Shown here piece after piece: positions 1-8,638 of a stretch of 18,035 bases of DNA. The position numbers and the translations under genes were made by a program. Position 1 is the stretch's first letter; each line of letters starts with the position of its first letter. The notes under the pieces were generated by a model. That model ran no database searches and was not told the origin of the DNA. It saw only the letters and a program-made list of their open reading frames with translations. The stretch comes from Clostridia bacterium (GTDB taxonomy: Bacteria; Bacillota_A; Clostridia; Oscillospirales; Acutalibacteraceae), in assembly GCA_024699005.1 (NCBI GenBank), contig JAILQN010000232.1:1-18035 (forward strand), in the 5' to 3' direction.

Positions 1-1266
1 AGGCATGGTGCGCGGCTTGCCGTGCCAGCGGTTTTCCTTTTCCATGTACCAGCGGTAACACGCTTTCAGGTCGTCTTTGACCTTGTTCCAGCCGTACGTG
101 TTCATCTCGGTCAGCGCGCGGTCGACGACCCAGACGGCGGAGCCTATGGTGCCCAGAAGGGAATCCTGTGAAACGGAGATGAGCAGATACATGGCGTCCT
201 TATACATATTCGCTACGTCGGCGGGCGTCTTTCCGTCGTTTGCCATCTGGATCACGAGAGACATTGCGGCGCAGGCGATGCCGGCGTATCCGAAATCTTT
301 CCAGAGCAGCCTGGTCGTTTTGTAACCGTTTACTCCGCTTTCCAGTCCGGGCGTCGTCGCCATCAGCAGGTTCGCGATATTCGACCAGTTCGTCATTTTA
401 TCCGCCGCGGCGTTGGCGCGTCCCTTGAGCTGATCGAGGAAAGTCTCGGCGTACGGTCTTGCCAAATCGCGGCATTTTTCGCCGGCTTCCCCGCCGTTAT
501 CCATATATTCGTTCATCGCGGCGACCGCCGCGGCTGTGTCCGCCGCACCGACGTCGGAAACGGAGAGCGCCTTTGCCATGCGGCTGCTCTCGTTTCTGAA
601 GGTGAAGCAGCCGAACGTGGAGAAATGGTCAGTATAGATCACGATTTCCCGGTTTGCGGCGTCCACGTCGTACAGCACGGGCTCCCATCCGCCGGTTTCC
701 GGGTCCAGGTACATCGCCGCTACGCATTTCGCGGGATCCTGCCCTGCCTCGACGTGGTCGGCGGAGTAGGGAACGCGCAATTCTGCGACTCCGTCAAGCT
801 CATGCGTATCGTTCAGATTTACGTCGTACGTTTTGTACCAGGCGTCCATCTGTTCGCTGTATTCGGTCTCCTGAACGGAACTCATGGTGAGTTTATAATT
901 ATCGCCGAGATCGATATAACCCAGATCGAGAACGGCGGAGGCGGAGGAAGATATGAATACGGCGGGCTCGTAATAAGGAACGGGCGAATCTTCCCTGAAT
1001 CGTTCGAGCTTCGCTGAGACGCGCAGGATCGTCCTTGCGTCGTCCGCGAGCACCTGACCGTCGCCGTCCACGTCTGCGGCGGCTTTCGCCTGTTTGCTCA
1101 GATTTTCAAGCTTTGCCGACGCCCTTAAAGCTAGACGCGCGTCGTCTGCGAGCACCTGACCGTTCCCGTCCACGTCGCCGGTCGAATACGCCGCCGCCGA
1201 CGCTGCGGTAAACAGCGACGAGAGTATCGCGAGCATGATAATACATGCGGTAAATCTGCGTTTCAT
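1..1266 (-). CDS. Secreted protein with two dockerin-like repeats (3' end outside window)
   Basis: The frame is open from the ATG at 1266 to the window edge (422 codons), so the C-terminus is missing. The start follows AAGGAGA with good spacing. Residues 1-25 form a signal peptide (MKRR, then a hydrophobic run ending in an Ala-rich cleavage region). Two calcium-loop repeats follow, GDVDGNGQVLADDAR and ADVDGDGQVLADDAR, each continued by an LR-S-AKLE helix. They resemble dockerin type I repeats, but they sit at the N-terminus right after the signal peptide and before a domain I do not recognise. The rest is soluble-looking, with segments such as DPETGGWEPVLYD and TDHFSTFGCFTF. Its start lies 38 bp beyond the UPF0210 stop, so it could be read from that operon; I saw no separate promoter. 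Export is inferred from the signal peptide; the function is unknown. Confidence 0.8.
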   Translation of the reverse strand, partial: MKRRFTACIIMLAILSSLFTAASAAAYSTGDVDGNGQVLADDARLALRASAKLENLSKQAKAAADVDGDGQVLADDARTILRVSAKLERFREDSPVPYYEPAVFISSSASAVLDLGYIDLGDNYKLTMSSVQETEYSEQMDAWYKTYDVNLNDTHELDGVAELRVPYSADHVEAGQDPAKCVAAMYLDPETGGWEPVLYDVDAANREIVIYTDHFSTFGCFTFRNESSRMAKALSVSDVGAADTAAAVAAMNEYMDNGGEAGEKCRDLARPYAETFLDQLKGRANAAADKMTNWSNIANLLMATTPGLESGVNGYKTTRLLWKDFGYAGIACAAMSLVIQMANDGKTPADVANMYKDAMYLLISVSQDSLLGTIGSAVWVVDRALTEMNTYGWNKVKDDLKACYRWYMEKENRWHGKPRTMP

Positions 1267-1304
1267 GGCTTCTCCTTGATCATGCGTGACTAAGTAAGTG
1301 CTGA

Positions 1305-2663
1305 TTAATTCTTAAGGCTTTGCATCGGCGCGGGGATCCTGCCGCCGCGGGCGATGAATTTCGCGGGGGAAGTCATATTGACCGGCATGACGGGGCCCGC
1401 GCCCAGAAGCCCGCCGAAGCTGAGCTCCTCGCCCACATATCTGCCGACGGCGGGGATGACCCTGACGGCGGTGGTTTTGGAGTTGACCATGCCGATGGCG
1501 GCTTCGTCCGCGATGATGGCGGAGATCGTCTCGGCGGTGGTGTTGCCGGGGATGACTATCATATCGAGACCGACCGAGCAGACCGCGGTCATGGCCTCCA
1601 GTTTTTCTATCTTAAGGCAGCCGGATCTCGCGGCGTCTATCATGCCGGCGTCCTCCGATACCGGGATGAAGGCGCCCGAAAGCCCGCCCACGTGGGACGA
1701 CGCCATGACGCCGCCCTTCTTGACCGCGTCGTTCAGCATCGCCAGAGCCGCCGTGGTGCCGGGAGCGCCGCACTGCTCTATGCCGATCTCCTCTATGATA
1801 TGGGCGACTGAGTCGCCGACGGCGGGGGTCGGAGCCAGAGAGAGATCCACTATGCCGAATGGCACGCCCAGGCGCTTTGAAGCCTCCGAACCGACCAGCT
1901 GACCCATTCTGGTGATCTTGAAGGCGGTGCGCTTGATAAGATCGGCGACGCCCGTCAGGTCAAGATCTTTGGATTTTGCGATTGCCGCGCGCACCACTCC
2001 GGGGCCGGAAACGCCCACGTTCAGCACGCAGTCCGGTTCGCCCGCGCCGTGGAACGCCCCCGCCATAAAGGGGTTGTCCTCGGGCGCGTTGCAGAATATC
2101 ACCAGCTTCGCCGGGCCGATACAGCCCTTGTCGGCTGTTATCTCCGCGGTCTCTTTTATTATCCTGCCGCACATAGCCACGGCGTCCATATTGATACCGG
2201 TCTTTGTGGAACCGATGTTCACGCTGGAACAGACCCGCTCGGTGGAGGCGAGAGCCTCCGGTATCGCCGCAAGAAGTTCCCTGTCGCCGGCGGAAAAGCC
2301 CTTCTGTACCAGCGCGGAAAACCCGCCCAGGAAGTTGACGCCCGCCGTCTGCGCCGCTTTTTCAAGCGTTTTGGCGATCTTTACGGCGTCCTTGTCTGCG
2401 CACGAGGCCAGCAGCATGGCGACCGGCGTTACCGAAATTCGTTTGTTGATGATCGGTATGCCGTATTCCTTCTCTATGCCGTCGCAGGTCTCTACCAGAC
2501 GCTCCGCGCGGCGGGTTATTTTGTCATAGATATTGCCGCATACGATATCAATATCGCCCCCGCAGCAGTCGAGGAGCGATATTCCCATGGTGACGGTCCG
2601 GATGTCAAGATGTTCATCCTGGATCATCGAAATTGTCTCTAAAATATCTTTTGTACTGAACAT
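1305..2663 (-). CDS. PFL family protein (UPF0210 / DUF711)
   Basis: The 452-residue product has the full length usual for the family. Recognisable stretches are the N-terminal [21 protein letters not shown], the central [14 protein letters not shown], and the C-terminal [14 protein letters not shown] region followed by GGRIPAP. The family has a fold related to pyruvate formate-lyase, but no established reaction is known to me, so no function is assigned. The start is 6 bp after the stop of the ACT-domain gene, with no strong Shine-Dalgarno of its own, which suggests translational coupling. In many Firmicutes these two genes are adjacent, as here, so they probably act together. The protein has no signal peptide and is predicted to be cytoplasmic. 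Confidence 0.93.
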   Translation of the reverse strand: MFSTKDILETISMIQDEHLDIRTVTMGISLLDCCGGDIDIVCGNIYDKITRRAERLVETCDGIEKEYGIPIINKRISVTPVAMLLASCADKDAVKIAKTLEKAAQTAGVNFLGGFSALVQKGFSAGDRELLAAIPEALASTERVCSSVNIGSTKTGINMDAVAMCGRIIKETAEITADKGCIGPAKLVIFCNAPEDNPFMAGAFHGAGEPDCVLNVGVSGPGVVRAAIAKSKDLDLTGVADLIKRTAFKITRMGQLVGSEASKRLGVPFGIVDLSLAPTPAVGDSVAHIIEEIGIEQCGAPGTTAALAMLNDAVKKGGVMASSHVGGLSGAFIPVSEDAGMIDAARSGCLKIEKLEAMTAVCSVGLDMIVIPGNTTAETISAIIADEAAIGMVNSKTTAVRVIPAVGRYVGEELSFGGLLGAGPVMPVNMTSPAKFIARGGRIPAPMQSLKN

Positions 2664-2669
2664 TTTATA

Positions 2670-2939
2670 TCAAACAGTGTGCATCGCGTTGAAGATATCC
2701 TCGTGCATCACCTTAACCGACAGTCCGCGTCTCTCGCCCAGGGCGGAGAGCGCGTCGGAGAAGTCGGCGAATCCGCCGCTCATGTCCGAGATATCCGTCA
2801 TCATGACCATCACAAACATGTCCTGAAGTATGCTCTGGGTGACGTCGGTGATGTTTACGTTGAACCGCTCGCATTCGGCGGCGACGCCGGCCAGGATGCC
2901 GACCGCGTCTTTGCCTATTACCGATATTACAGCTCTCAT
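2670..2939 (-). CDS. ACT domain-containing protein (UPF0237 family)
   Basis: This 89-residue protein is essentially one ACT domain. The first beta strand and glycine turn are seen in MRAVISVIGKDAVGILAGVA, followed by NVNITDVTQSILQDMFVMVM, the typical beta-alpha-beta pattern. ACT domains bind small ligands, often amino acids, and stand-alone members are usually regulators. Its ATG overlaps the stop of the upstream zinc-ribbon gene (shared ATGA, 2936-2939), and the UPF0210 gene follows 6 bp later, so the three are one transcription unit. The pairing with UPF0210 supports a regulatory or sensor role for that enzyme-like protein; the ligand is not identifiable from sequence. Confidence 0.92.
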   Translation of the reverse strand: MRAVISVIGKDAVGILAGVAAECERFNVNITDVTQSILQDMFVMVMMTDISDMSGGFADFSDALSALGERRGLSVKVMHEDIFNAMHTV

Positions 2940-3739
2940 TCCGTCTCCTTTGCCGGTTCCTCCGGCTGCGCGTCCTGATTTTCCGGTTCCCTCTCGTCGA
3001 ACCTTACAAGGAATTTTGACACGTCCTTGTATTTTACCGGAGGAGCGTACTTTTTATAGATGAGATTCATGGCTATCTGGAGGATGAACGCCCCGATCAC
3101 CGTAATGATCCCCCAGGGGAGCAGCTGTCCTGCATATATCTCCGGAATCGCCCTGTTGAACGCCGATATGCTCAGCGCAAAGGCTATAACGGCGCCGACC
3201 GCAAAGACTATGCCGCAGGAAGCGACGACGATATGCCGTCTGATCGCCCTCTTTCCGCCTGCGAACAGGATGTTGACAAGATTCACCAGCGCCGCTACAA
3301 GGCAAAGCGTGAACAGGACAAGCGCGATGAACTCGAACAGATAGCCCCTGCCAAAAAGCGGTTCTTTGAACATTTTGAAATAGTAATCGAAATCGAGCTT
3401 CATATAGACGTCCGTCACCACGTTTATAAGTCCGATCGTTTTGTCGACGGTCCTGAACGGCAGGGTGGTAACTGTCCTTGCGAAGGGGGCAATGCCGGCG
3501 GCGAGCGTCAGCACTGCCAGGACGAGCCTGGCTATAGCAAACGGATTGCCGATCGAAGCGTGCTTCAGTCGGTCTATATGCGGCTGAGTATTCGCATGCT
3601 CGAATTCCGCCTTGTCCGCCTCCTCTTTAAGGCGCTCCTCCATACCGAAATACATGAGGTTGACGCCGCAGACCGGACATTCGGGCTTCGTGTCGATAAG
3701 CGAGAGCTTATAATTGCAGTTGGGGCAATATGAAGCCAT
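2936..3739 (-). CDS. Zinc-ribbon membrane protein with four predicted TM helices
   Basis: The product has 267 residues. The N-terminus carries two CxxC knuckles, C5PNC8 and C21PVC24, a rubredoxin-type zinc ribbon. An acidic, helix-prone linker (MEERLKEEADKAEFEHA) follows, then four hydrophobic segments at roughly 65-85, 130-160, 165-190 and 200-225, and a charged tail rich in E, P and Q. I chose the ATG at 3739 over an upstream GTG at 3748 because GGAG lies 8 nt before the ATG but directly abuts the GTG. It is the first gene of the operon, driven by the promoter at 3775-3803. The zinc ribbon probably faces the cytoplasm. I do not recognise a characterised family; many Clostridia encode zinc-ribbon plus TM proteins of unknown role. 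Confidence 0.85.
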   Translation of the reverse strand: MASYCPNCNYKLSLIDTKPECPVCGVNLMYFGMEERLKEEADKAEFEHANTQPHIDRLKHASIGNPFAIARLVLAVLTLAAGIAPFARTVTTLPFRTVDKTIGLINVVTDVYMKLDFDYYFKMFKEPLFGRGYLFEFIALVLFTLCLVAALVNLVNILFAGGKRAIRRHIVVASCGIVFAVGAVIAFALSISAFNRAIPEIYAGQLLPWGIITVIGAFILQIAMNLIYKKYAPPVKYKDVSKFLVRFDEREPENQDAQPEEPAKETE

Positions 3740-3774
3740 TGTGTTCACTCCAGTAAATATAGTATTACTGATAC

Positions 3775-3803
3775 ATTTTATAATTTATGCGGGAGATTGT
3801 CAA
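3775..3803 (-). promoter_or_regulatory. SigmaA-type promoter for the zinc-ribbon/ACT/UPF0210 operon
   Basis: On the minus strand TTGACA (3803-3798) is followed by a 17-bp spacer and TAAAAT (3780-3775). An overlapping TATAAA sits two bases earlier, with a 15-bp spacer. The predicted start site is about 30 nt before the ATG at 3739. It is divergent to the promoter at 3859-3887. Confidence 0.7.
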
Positions 3804-3858
3804 CAGGATTTTGAGCGTCATTCAGGGATTATAGGTATAACAAAAAAGCCGTACAGTG

Positions 3859-3887
3859 TTGACAATGTAAAAAACGGGTATTAGAAT
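3859..3887 (+). promoter_or_regulatory. SigmaA-type promoter for the 195-aa gene
   Basis: TTGACA (3859-3864), a 17-bp spacer and TAGAAT (3882-3887) make a near-consensus promoter. It leaves a leader of about 80 nt before the ATG at 3973. The leader contains no hairpin I would call a riboswitch. Confidence 0.7.
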
Positions 3888-3972
3888 AACAATAAATGAT
3901 AATTGATCGGAGATCGGCTGAACGCAACGATCTTAATCGACAGCCTTTTCCGGGAAAAGAAAGGAAATCAAT

Positions 3973-4560
3973 ATGGATTTAAAAGAATGCATCAGCTCTG
4001 AAGTATATCTGTATGCAATCAGACACTATACAATCGAAGACTATGTAATAGATTGGGCAGATGATGATACAGACTGGGGAATGGGATATGATTACGATAA
4101 TTCCTACAAAGTGATCAGAGCCCCGCTGCCGGATGAATTGGTTGTCCAGGACGGGGTGCTTACGGGATTTTCAGCAGGCAGCAAGGCCGGACATTTCTTA
4201 TCGGAAAACGGGGAACATGAAGCAAGTGAAATCCACTCTACCCACAGATATGGACATGGACACAACTGGCATTTGATTATTGATGAAGTTCCGGATTATC
4301 CGCATTATTTTTCCGTGATTCTGAGTGATGACGAAAAGAAATCGCTGAAGGAATCTTTGACAGACGAATCTGCCGAATTCCACAAATATGTCAAACAAAT
4401 TGTTTCCGGTATCAGTATTGAGGATAAGCGGGGATATGAAAGCGAAAATGCCAGATACAAGTTTGAATTTTCGGATTATGCCATGGAGAATCTGGTCGAA
4501 TCCGTAAAATGGATTTGTGAGTTTTTTGACGGAAAATATGTGACTTTATTAAAAAAATAG
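3973..4560 (+). CDS. Hypothetical acidic protein, 195 aa
   Basis: I do not recognise this family. The ATG is preceded by AAAGGA at suitable spacing. The protein is acidic, with no signal peptide and no transmembrane segment. Its N-terminus is rich in D, W and Y (VIDWADDDTDWGMGYDYDN), and a central His cluster (HSTHRYGHGHNWH) could bind metal; that is inference only. The base composition is clearly more AT-rich than the flanking genes and codon use is more relaxed, which suggests recent acquisition. It is monocistronic: it has its own promoter and is followed by the hairpin at 4611-4650. A cargo-type or immunity-like gene is possible, but no partner is visible. Confidence 0.75.
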   Translation: MDLKECISSEVYLYAIRHYTIEDYVIDWADDDTDWGMGYDYDNSYKVIRAPLPDELVVQDGVLTGFSAGSKAGHFLSENGEHEASEIHSTHRYGHGHNWHLIIDEVPDYPHYFSVILSDDEKKSLKESLTDESAEFHKYVKQIVSGISIEDKRGYESENARYKFEFSDYAMENLVESVKWICEFFDGKYVTLLKK

Positions 4561-4610
4561 GGGCTCCTCACGGAAAAGCGGGGAATCGGGTAAAAAAATG
4601 AAAACGCTGA

Positions 4611-4650
4611 ATCCGCCGCGGGGCGCTTCCCTGCGGCGGATCATTATTTT
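4611..4650. terminator. Hairpin between convergent genes, likely bidirectional terminator
   Basis: A 9-bp perfect GC-rich stem pairs 4611-4619 (ATCCGCCGC) with 4633-4641 (GCGGCGGAT). On plus it is followed by CATTATTTT. On minus a run of seven T lies about 12 nt past the stem. It lies between the convergent ends of the 195-aa gene (4560) and the oxidoreductase gene (4655). Confidence 0.65.
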
Positions 4651-4654
4651 GCAC

Positions 4655-5926
4655 TCATTTGTTTCCGCTTCTTTTTGCCAGTATCTTCTCCCACTTCTCT
4701 CTCATGTTGTCGTAGATCTCCTGCGGGATATCCGGCGTTCCGCCTTTGGCGGTGGGAAGGAGGTCGTCGCCCGAAGCGACGTTCGGGTCGGTGCATTTTA
4801 TATCGTTCCTCCATTTGTCGCGCTCTGTTTTGTCGCGGAGGTCCGGTATCGCCATAGGCGCGCCGCCTGCGAGGATGGACCTGTATGCGAAGATCCCCGG
4901 CAGGCACATATCGAGAGCTTCGTAAACGTCGATGGTATCGGCGTTTTCGTCTCCTTTTATACGCTCTATGAACCAGTACATAGACCAGAAATCGGAGCCG
5001 CCGTGGCCGAAACCGCCGGTCATATCCTTATACTTTTCCGCCGGGAGATAGGATTCTATCCTTTCGTGTTCCGGATATTCGCCGTCGTATTCGTCCGCGT
5101 TCACGAAGATCCTGTCATGAGAGCCGTTTTCCGTATCGTGACGCGCGGATTCCATCCTGCCCTTGCTGCCGTATACCACGTAAGAGATGTTGTTCTTGTA
5201 AAGGTCGCCGTGGATGCTCTTGACTACGGCGCCGTTTTCCATCGTGACCATTTCCAGCCCGAATTCCCCGCAGCGCGCGCCGGTCCGGAAGCGCCGGCGG
5301 TTGTCCCGCGGCTCGAACCCCGTGACGCTGACCGGTCTCAGGCCGGTTATATGAATTATCGGTCCGAGGGAGTGGGTGCAGTAGAAGGTGGAGAACATAT
5401 TGTTGCGCCAGTGATCCGGCTCGCCGTAGGTTATCTCGGGCCAGATGGATTCGCAGTTGTGGACGTATTCGCCCTCGCCGTACTCAAACTCGCCGATCCT
5501 GCCCTCGCGATAAAGCTTTCGCATCTCCATGGGAGCCGCCATATAGCAGTAATTTTCGCCGTAGGCGTAGACAAGCCCGGTTTTCTCGACGGTCTCAACA
5601 AGTTCAACAGCCTGTCTGAGGGTCTGAACGGGCAGCACCTCGCTGAAAACGTGCTTGCCCTCGTTCATGGCGCGGATGGCGAAGGGGGCGTGCTCGTTTG
5701 CGTAATTTGCCAGCACCACCGCGTCCATGTCGTGCCTGATGAAATCCTCAAAATTGTCGTAATAAGAAATGGGAAGTCCGTCAAGCTCCCGCCTGACCCT
5801 GTCCAGCTCATAGGGCGCCTTGTCGCAGACAGCGACCAGTTCCGCGTTGTCGGACTGTCTGCAGTATCCGATCATACTTAAGCCCCGGTGCGCGCCCAGG
5901 ACGCCGACTTTGATTTTTTCAGCCAT
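4655..5926 (-). CDS. Gfo/Idh/MocA family oxidoreductase
   Basis: The 423-residue product belongs to the NAD(P)-dependent sugar oxidoreductase superfamily. Residues 5-15 (IKVGVLGAHRG) form the dinucleotide-binding GxxGxxG loop, and D35 in VAVCDKAP is placed to bind the cofactor ribose. DAVVLANYANEHAPFAIRAM and GKHVFSE follow in the expected order. The usual catalytic-lysine motif EKP is replaced by SEVLPV (residues 95-100), so the lysine is absent at that place. The C-terminal domain has GGFGHGGSDFWSMYWFIERI. GAGGTG lies 7 nt before the ATG. It lies downstream of the GH2 gene on the same strand, so it may process the sugar released by that enzyme; the substrate cannot be read from sequence. 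It could also be a hydrolase-like member of this superfamily. Confidence 0.9.
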   Translation of the reverse strand: MAEKIKVGVLGAHRGLSMIGYCRQSDNAELVAVCDKAPYELDRVRRELDGLPISYYDNFEDFIRHDMDAVVLANYANEHAPFAIRAMNEGKHVFSEVLPVQTLRQAVELVETVEKTGLVYAYGENYCYMAAPMEMRKLYREGRIGEFEYGEGEYVHNCESIWPEITYGEPDHWRNNMFSTFYCTHSLGPIIHITGLRPVSVTGFEPRDNRRRFRTGARCGEFGLEMVTMENGAVVKSIHGDLYKNNISYVVYGSKGRMESARHDTENGSHDRIFVNADEYDGEYPEHERIESYLPAEKYKDMTGGFGHGGSDFWSMYWFIERIKGDENADTIDVYEALDMCLPGIFAYRSILAGGAPMAIPDLRDKTERDKWRNDIKCTDPNVASGDDLLPTAKGGTPDIPQEIYDNMREKWEKILAKRSGNK

Positions 5927-5952
5927 GATTTACACCTCGTTTATTATTTCCC

Positions 5953-6115
5953 GGGCAACACCGCACAATTCGCAGCACACATCTTGCTTGCATATTATTC
6001 CGTCATATCGCCCGAAAATGCTCGTTAATACACAAAGTATTGCCTGCGCTTTTCGAACGATCTGACGAAAAATCTGACGGCGCAATCTGCGCACTGGAAT
6101 TATGCGGTGTTGCCC
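5953..6115. repeat. 163-bp imperfect palindrome with 19-bp terminal inverted repeats
   Basis: The ends 5953-5971 and 6097-6115 are inverted copies of GGGCAACACCGCAYAATTC, with 18 of 19 matching. The symmetry continues inward: GTCATATCG (6002-6010) mirrors GTCAGATCG on the other strand, flanking shared CGAAAA blocks, down to AATAC-ACAAA-GTATT (6027-6041). Both ends and apex share the centre at 6034. No transposase and no convincing target duplication were seen. It fills the gap between the GH2 stop (6122) and the oxidoreductase leader. It could be a MITE-like element or an RNA hairpin that tunes expression between the two genes. Confidence 0.8.
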
Positions 6116-6121
6116 ATGTTT

Positions 6122-8593
6122 TCAGAATTCAAGCGCCTGATAAAAACCCGCTTTTTTCATATTACCGACGTACAGATCGAAATCAAGTCCGTGATATATA
6201 TCGGCGGCGTAGTGATTGACGCCTTCGGCGCCGCCGGACCATTCAATAAGATAAAAAGCGTTTTTCTCCTCTGTTATCTCTGTTACAGGTATGACGGTAT
6301 TCGGTTCTGCCATACATGTGCCGGAGATCTGCTGCCTGCCGTCGGTCAGATTCGTGACCGAATAAAAAACGGTTATCGTTTTTTGCAGATCGTTTGCGGC
6401 TTTGAGGGTGATTTTCCCGTCCACAGGCTCGTCGAACATCATAAGGAACGGCGCCTGTGAACGTTTTATATATGAATATGCCAGCTTCTTCACGCCGTAC
6501 CAGTCCACGACCGCGTCGGACACCTGGGGCCAGCCGTCGATGAGGTTCCACCAGATTATCCCGGTCCGCCTCCATTTGCCGCAGCGGAAATGCTCTATGA
6601 AGAACTTCTTCGCCTCCGCCTGGCTTATCTGGCTGCGGAGAACAAAGTTCTCCAATTCGGAATTCGGAATGCGGAATGCGGTATTATTTTCGTCAACATA
6701 CCCGCTTCCGTTTGGTCCCGCTGACTGCCGTGTTTTATCCTTTTGAACGGAAGAAGACTCATTGCCTGCAAATTCCGCATTCCGCATTCCGCATTCCGCA
6801 TTCAAAAACAGCCGTTCCGCCTGCCTTATCATCAGACTCGTGCGGTAGTTATAAGGTGCGTATCTGTCCGTGCGGAACGTGGAGGAGTGCAGCATCCACT
6901 CGGGATCGTCGCTGCGTTCGCCGTTTCCCATTCTGTCAATCGCGCCGGGCGAAATGAATCTCTTTACCGAATCGGGAGAAGGGCAGCCGTGGTATCCCGT
7001 CTCGGAGGCAAAATGCGCCGTGGAGTTGACGTAGAAATCACCCTTGAAAAAGTCCCTCGGCCCCCAGAGATGCTGTTCCGACTGCTGCTCTCTGCCGGAA
7101 AGGTCGTGTTCAAATGCGTATGAATCGACGTAAGGCGAGCCGGGCAGATAGGGCCTTGTGTGATCTTCGTTCCGCAGGACGTACGGGATGACGCCGCGGG
7201 TGAGCATATTGGTGTTGGGATCCACGGCGTTGACCCTTCTGCCGTTGATATACTGAGCCGGCTGTTTGCAGTCGCATTCATTGTCTCCCGCCCAGACCGC
7301 AAGCGAGGGATGATTGCGGAACTTCTTCACGACATGCGTGACCTCGCGCTCAATAAGACCGCGCATACGTTCGTCCTCCGGGAAGCGTCCGCACGCCATG
7401 GCGAAATCCTGCCAGACCAGGATGCCGTGCCCGTCGCAGAAATCGTAGAGCTCATCGTCGGGATAGACGTTCCCGCCCCAGCAGCGCACTATGTTGCAGC
7501 CCAGATCCTCCAGCATATCGCACTGCCTTTTGGTGTATTCCCGCATGCGGGAGGGGAAGGCGTCGGTCGGGACCAGATTCGACCCCATGCAGAATATTTT
7601 TTTATCGTTGACTTTTATCACGAACTCCCCGCTGTCCCCTGCAAGGGAGGTGCGTTCGATCTCAACAATACGGATACCGGTCCGGAAGTTTACCGTGTCG
7701 CAGACGGTACCGCCACGGAAAAGCGTGACAGTCACGTCGTAAAGGTTCTGTTCGCCGTAATTCTTCGGGTACCACAGGTACGGCTCCGGTATCGCAAAGC
7801 CTTCGAGGATGTCCGAACTCATGATCGGACGTTCGAAGATCACCCGGCTGTCCCGGCAGCGGCATTCGGCGAGGAAGGAGTAATCGTGCGCAAAATCGCC
7901 GTCGAGAGTGAAGGAACAGTATATCTTCATATCCGCGCTGCGGCTGTCGAGCGAACGTGTATACAGGAACACGTTCTCTATCCTGTCCTTCGGCAGATAA
8001 TCCGTATGCACAGGCTTCCACAGTCCGGCGGATACGATCCGCGGCATGATATCCCAACCGAACATATAAGGCGCCTTGCGGATCTTCAGCGAGTCGCCGT
8101 TGAAGGGATGCGGATCGCAGGACGCCGGCAGCGTGAACCTGCGCGCCCAGATAAGCGCCGGTATGATATGGACCACGAGTCCGTGCTTCTGCGGCGCCGT
8201 ATCGCGCAGTTTATACGTGAACGGCAGGAACATATCCTCCGACGTGCCGATCAGTTCGCCGTCCAGAAAGATCTCGGCGGCGGTGTCTATGCCCTCAAGG
8301 GTCAGGAACGTATCGCAGCCGGGGCGGGGAGAGGTCGTGAATTCCGCGGCGTACCACAGATGACGGTTTTCCAGCTCCTGTGCTTTCAGGATATTGTCAG
8401 CGTAATAAAGGTCCGGAAGAAGTCCTTCGCGCATCATGTCGAGCTCAAAATTCCCGGGCACTTCGGCGGGTATGACGCCGTATGGGTTATTCAGGACCTC
8501 CGTGGCGGTCTTGTAATTTATTCCTTCGCGGGCGACTGTCTTATTGGGTATTATCGCCAGGGACCAGGCGGTTATTTCAACGGATTCCTTCAT
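6122..8593 (-). CDS. Glycoside hydrolase family 2, beta-mannosidase-like
   Basis: The 823-residue product has GH2 architecture: an N-terminal jelly-roll/sugar-binding domain (about 1-200), an Ig-like domain (about 200-310) and a TIM barrel from about 325. NIVRCWGGNVYPDDELYDFC and the HPSLAVWAGDNECD motif are typical of beta-mannosidase-type members. E439 is the likely acid/base, and E531 in ASETGYHG is the likely nucleophile. No signal peptide is seen, so it is predicted to be cytoplasmic and to act on imported oligosaccharides. AGGTGA precedes the ATG. Residues about 597-650 (NAECGMRNAEF to RIPNSELENF) look foreign: they come from heptad repeats at 6652-6806 and interrupt the barrel before SQAEAKKFF, without breaking the frame. 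The exact substrate (mannoside or related glycan) is uncertain. Confidence 0.9.
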   Translation of the reverse strand: MKESVEITAWSLAIIPNKTVAREGINYKTATEVLNNPYGVIPAEVPGNFELDMMREGLLPDLYYADNILKAQELENRHLWYAAEFTTSPRPGCDTFLTLEGIDTAAEIFLDGELIGTSEDMFLPFTYKLRDTAPQKHGLVVHIIPALIWARRFTLPASCDPHPFNGDSLKIRKAPYMFGWDIMPRIVSAGLWKPVHTDYLPKDRIENVFLYTRSLDSRSADMKIYCSFTLDGDFAHDYSFLAECRCRDSRVIFERPIMSSDILEGFAIPEPYLWYPKNYGEQNLYDVTVTLFRGGTVCDTVNFRTGIRIVEIERTSLAGDSGEFVIKVNDKKIFCMGSNLVPTDAFPSRMREYTKRQCDMLEDLGCNIVRCWGGNVYPDDELYDFCDGHGILVWQDFAMACGRFPEDERMRGLIEREVTHVVKKFRNHPSLAVWAGDNECDCKQPAQYINGRRVNAVDPNTNMLTRGVIPYVLRNEDHTRPYLPGSPYVDSYAFEHDLSGREQQSEQHLWGPRDFFKGDFYVNSTAHFASETGYHGCPSPDSVKRFISPGAIDRMGNGERSDDPEWMLHSSTFRTDRYAPYNYRTSLMIRQAERLFLNAECGMRNAEFAGNESSSVQKDKTRQSAGPNGSGYVDENNTAFRIPNSELENFVLRSQISQAEAKKFFIEHFRCGKWRRTGIIWWNLIDGWPQVSDAVVDWYGVKKLAYSYIKRSQAPFLMMFDEPVDGKITLKAANDLQKTITVFYSVTNLTDGRQQISGTCMAEPNTVIPVTEITEEKNAFYLIEWSGGAEGVNHYAADIYHGLDFDLYVGNMKKAGFYQALEF
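6652..6806. repeat. Inverted heptad arrays flanking an in-frame insertion in the GH2 gene
   Basis: On plus, 6659-6679 is GGAATTC followed by two GGAATGC units, with a degenerate unit on each side. At 6772-6799 there are four ATTCCGC units, which read as GCGGAAT on minus, so the two clusters are inverted relative to each other. About 90 bp of non-repeated sequence lies between them. The whole block is translated in frame in the GH2 protein as a low-complexity insertion. Confidence 0.8.
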
Positions 8594-8608
8594 ATCATCA
8601 CCTACGAT

Positions 8609-8637
8609 ATAATATCAGAAAATGAACAAATTGACAA
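8609..8637 (-). promoter_or_regulatory. Candidate promoter for the GH2 gene
   Basis: On minus TTGTCA (8637-8632), a 17-bp spacer and TATTAT (8614-8609) fit a sigmaA promoter. The predicted start site would fall at about 8602, very close to the Shine-Dalgarno and the ATG at 8593, so a start further upstream in the 12-bp repeats is also possible. Confidence 0.4.
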
Positions 8638-8638
8638 G

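Noticed and set aside
4598..5881. Long plus-strand open frame (427 codons)
   Set aside because: It is antisense to the well-supported Gfo/Idh/MocA gene, and its translation shows no family features; GC-rich codon structure explains it.
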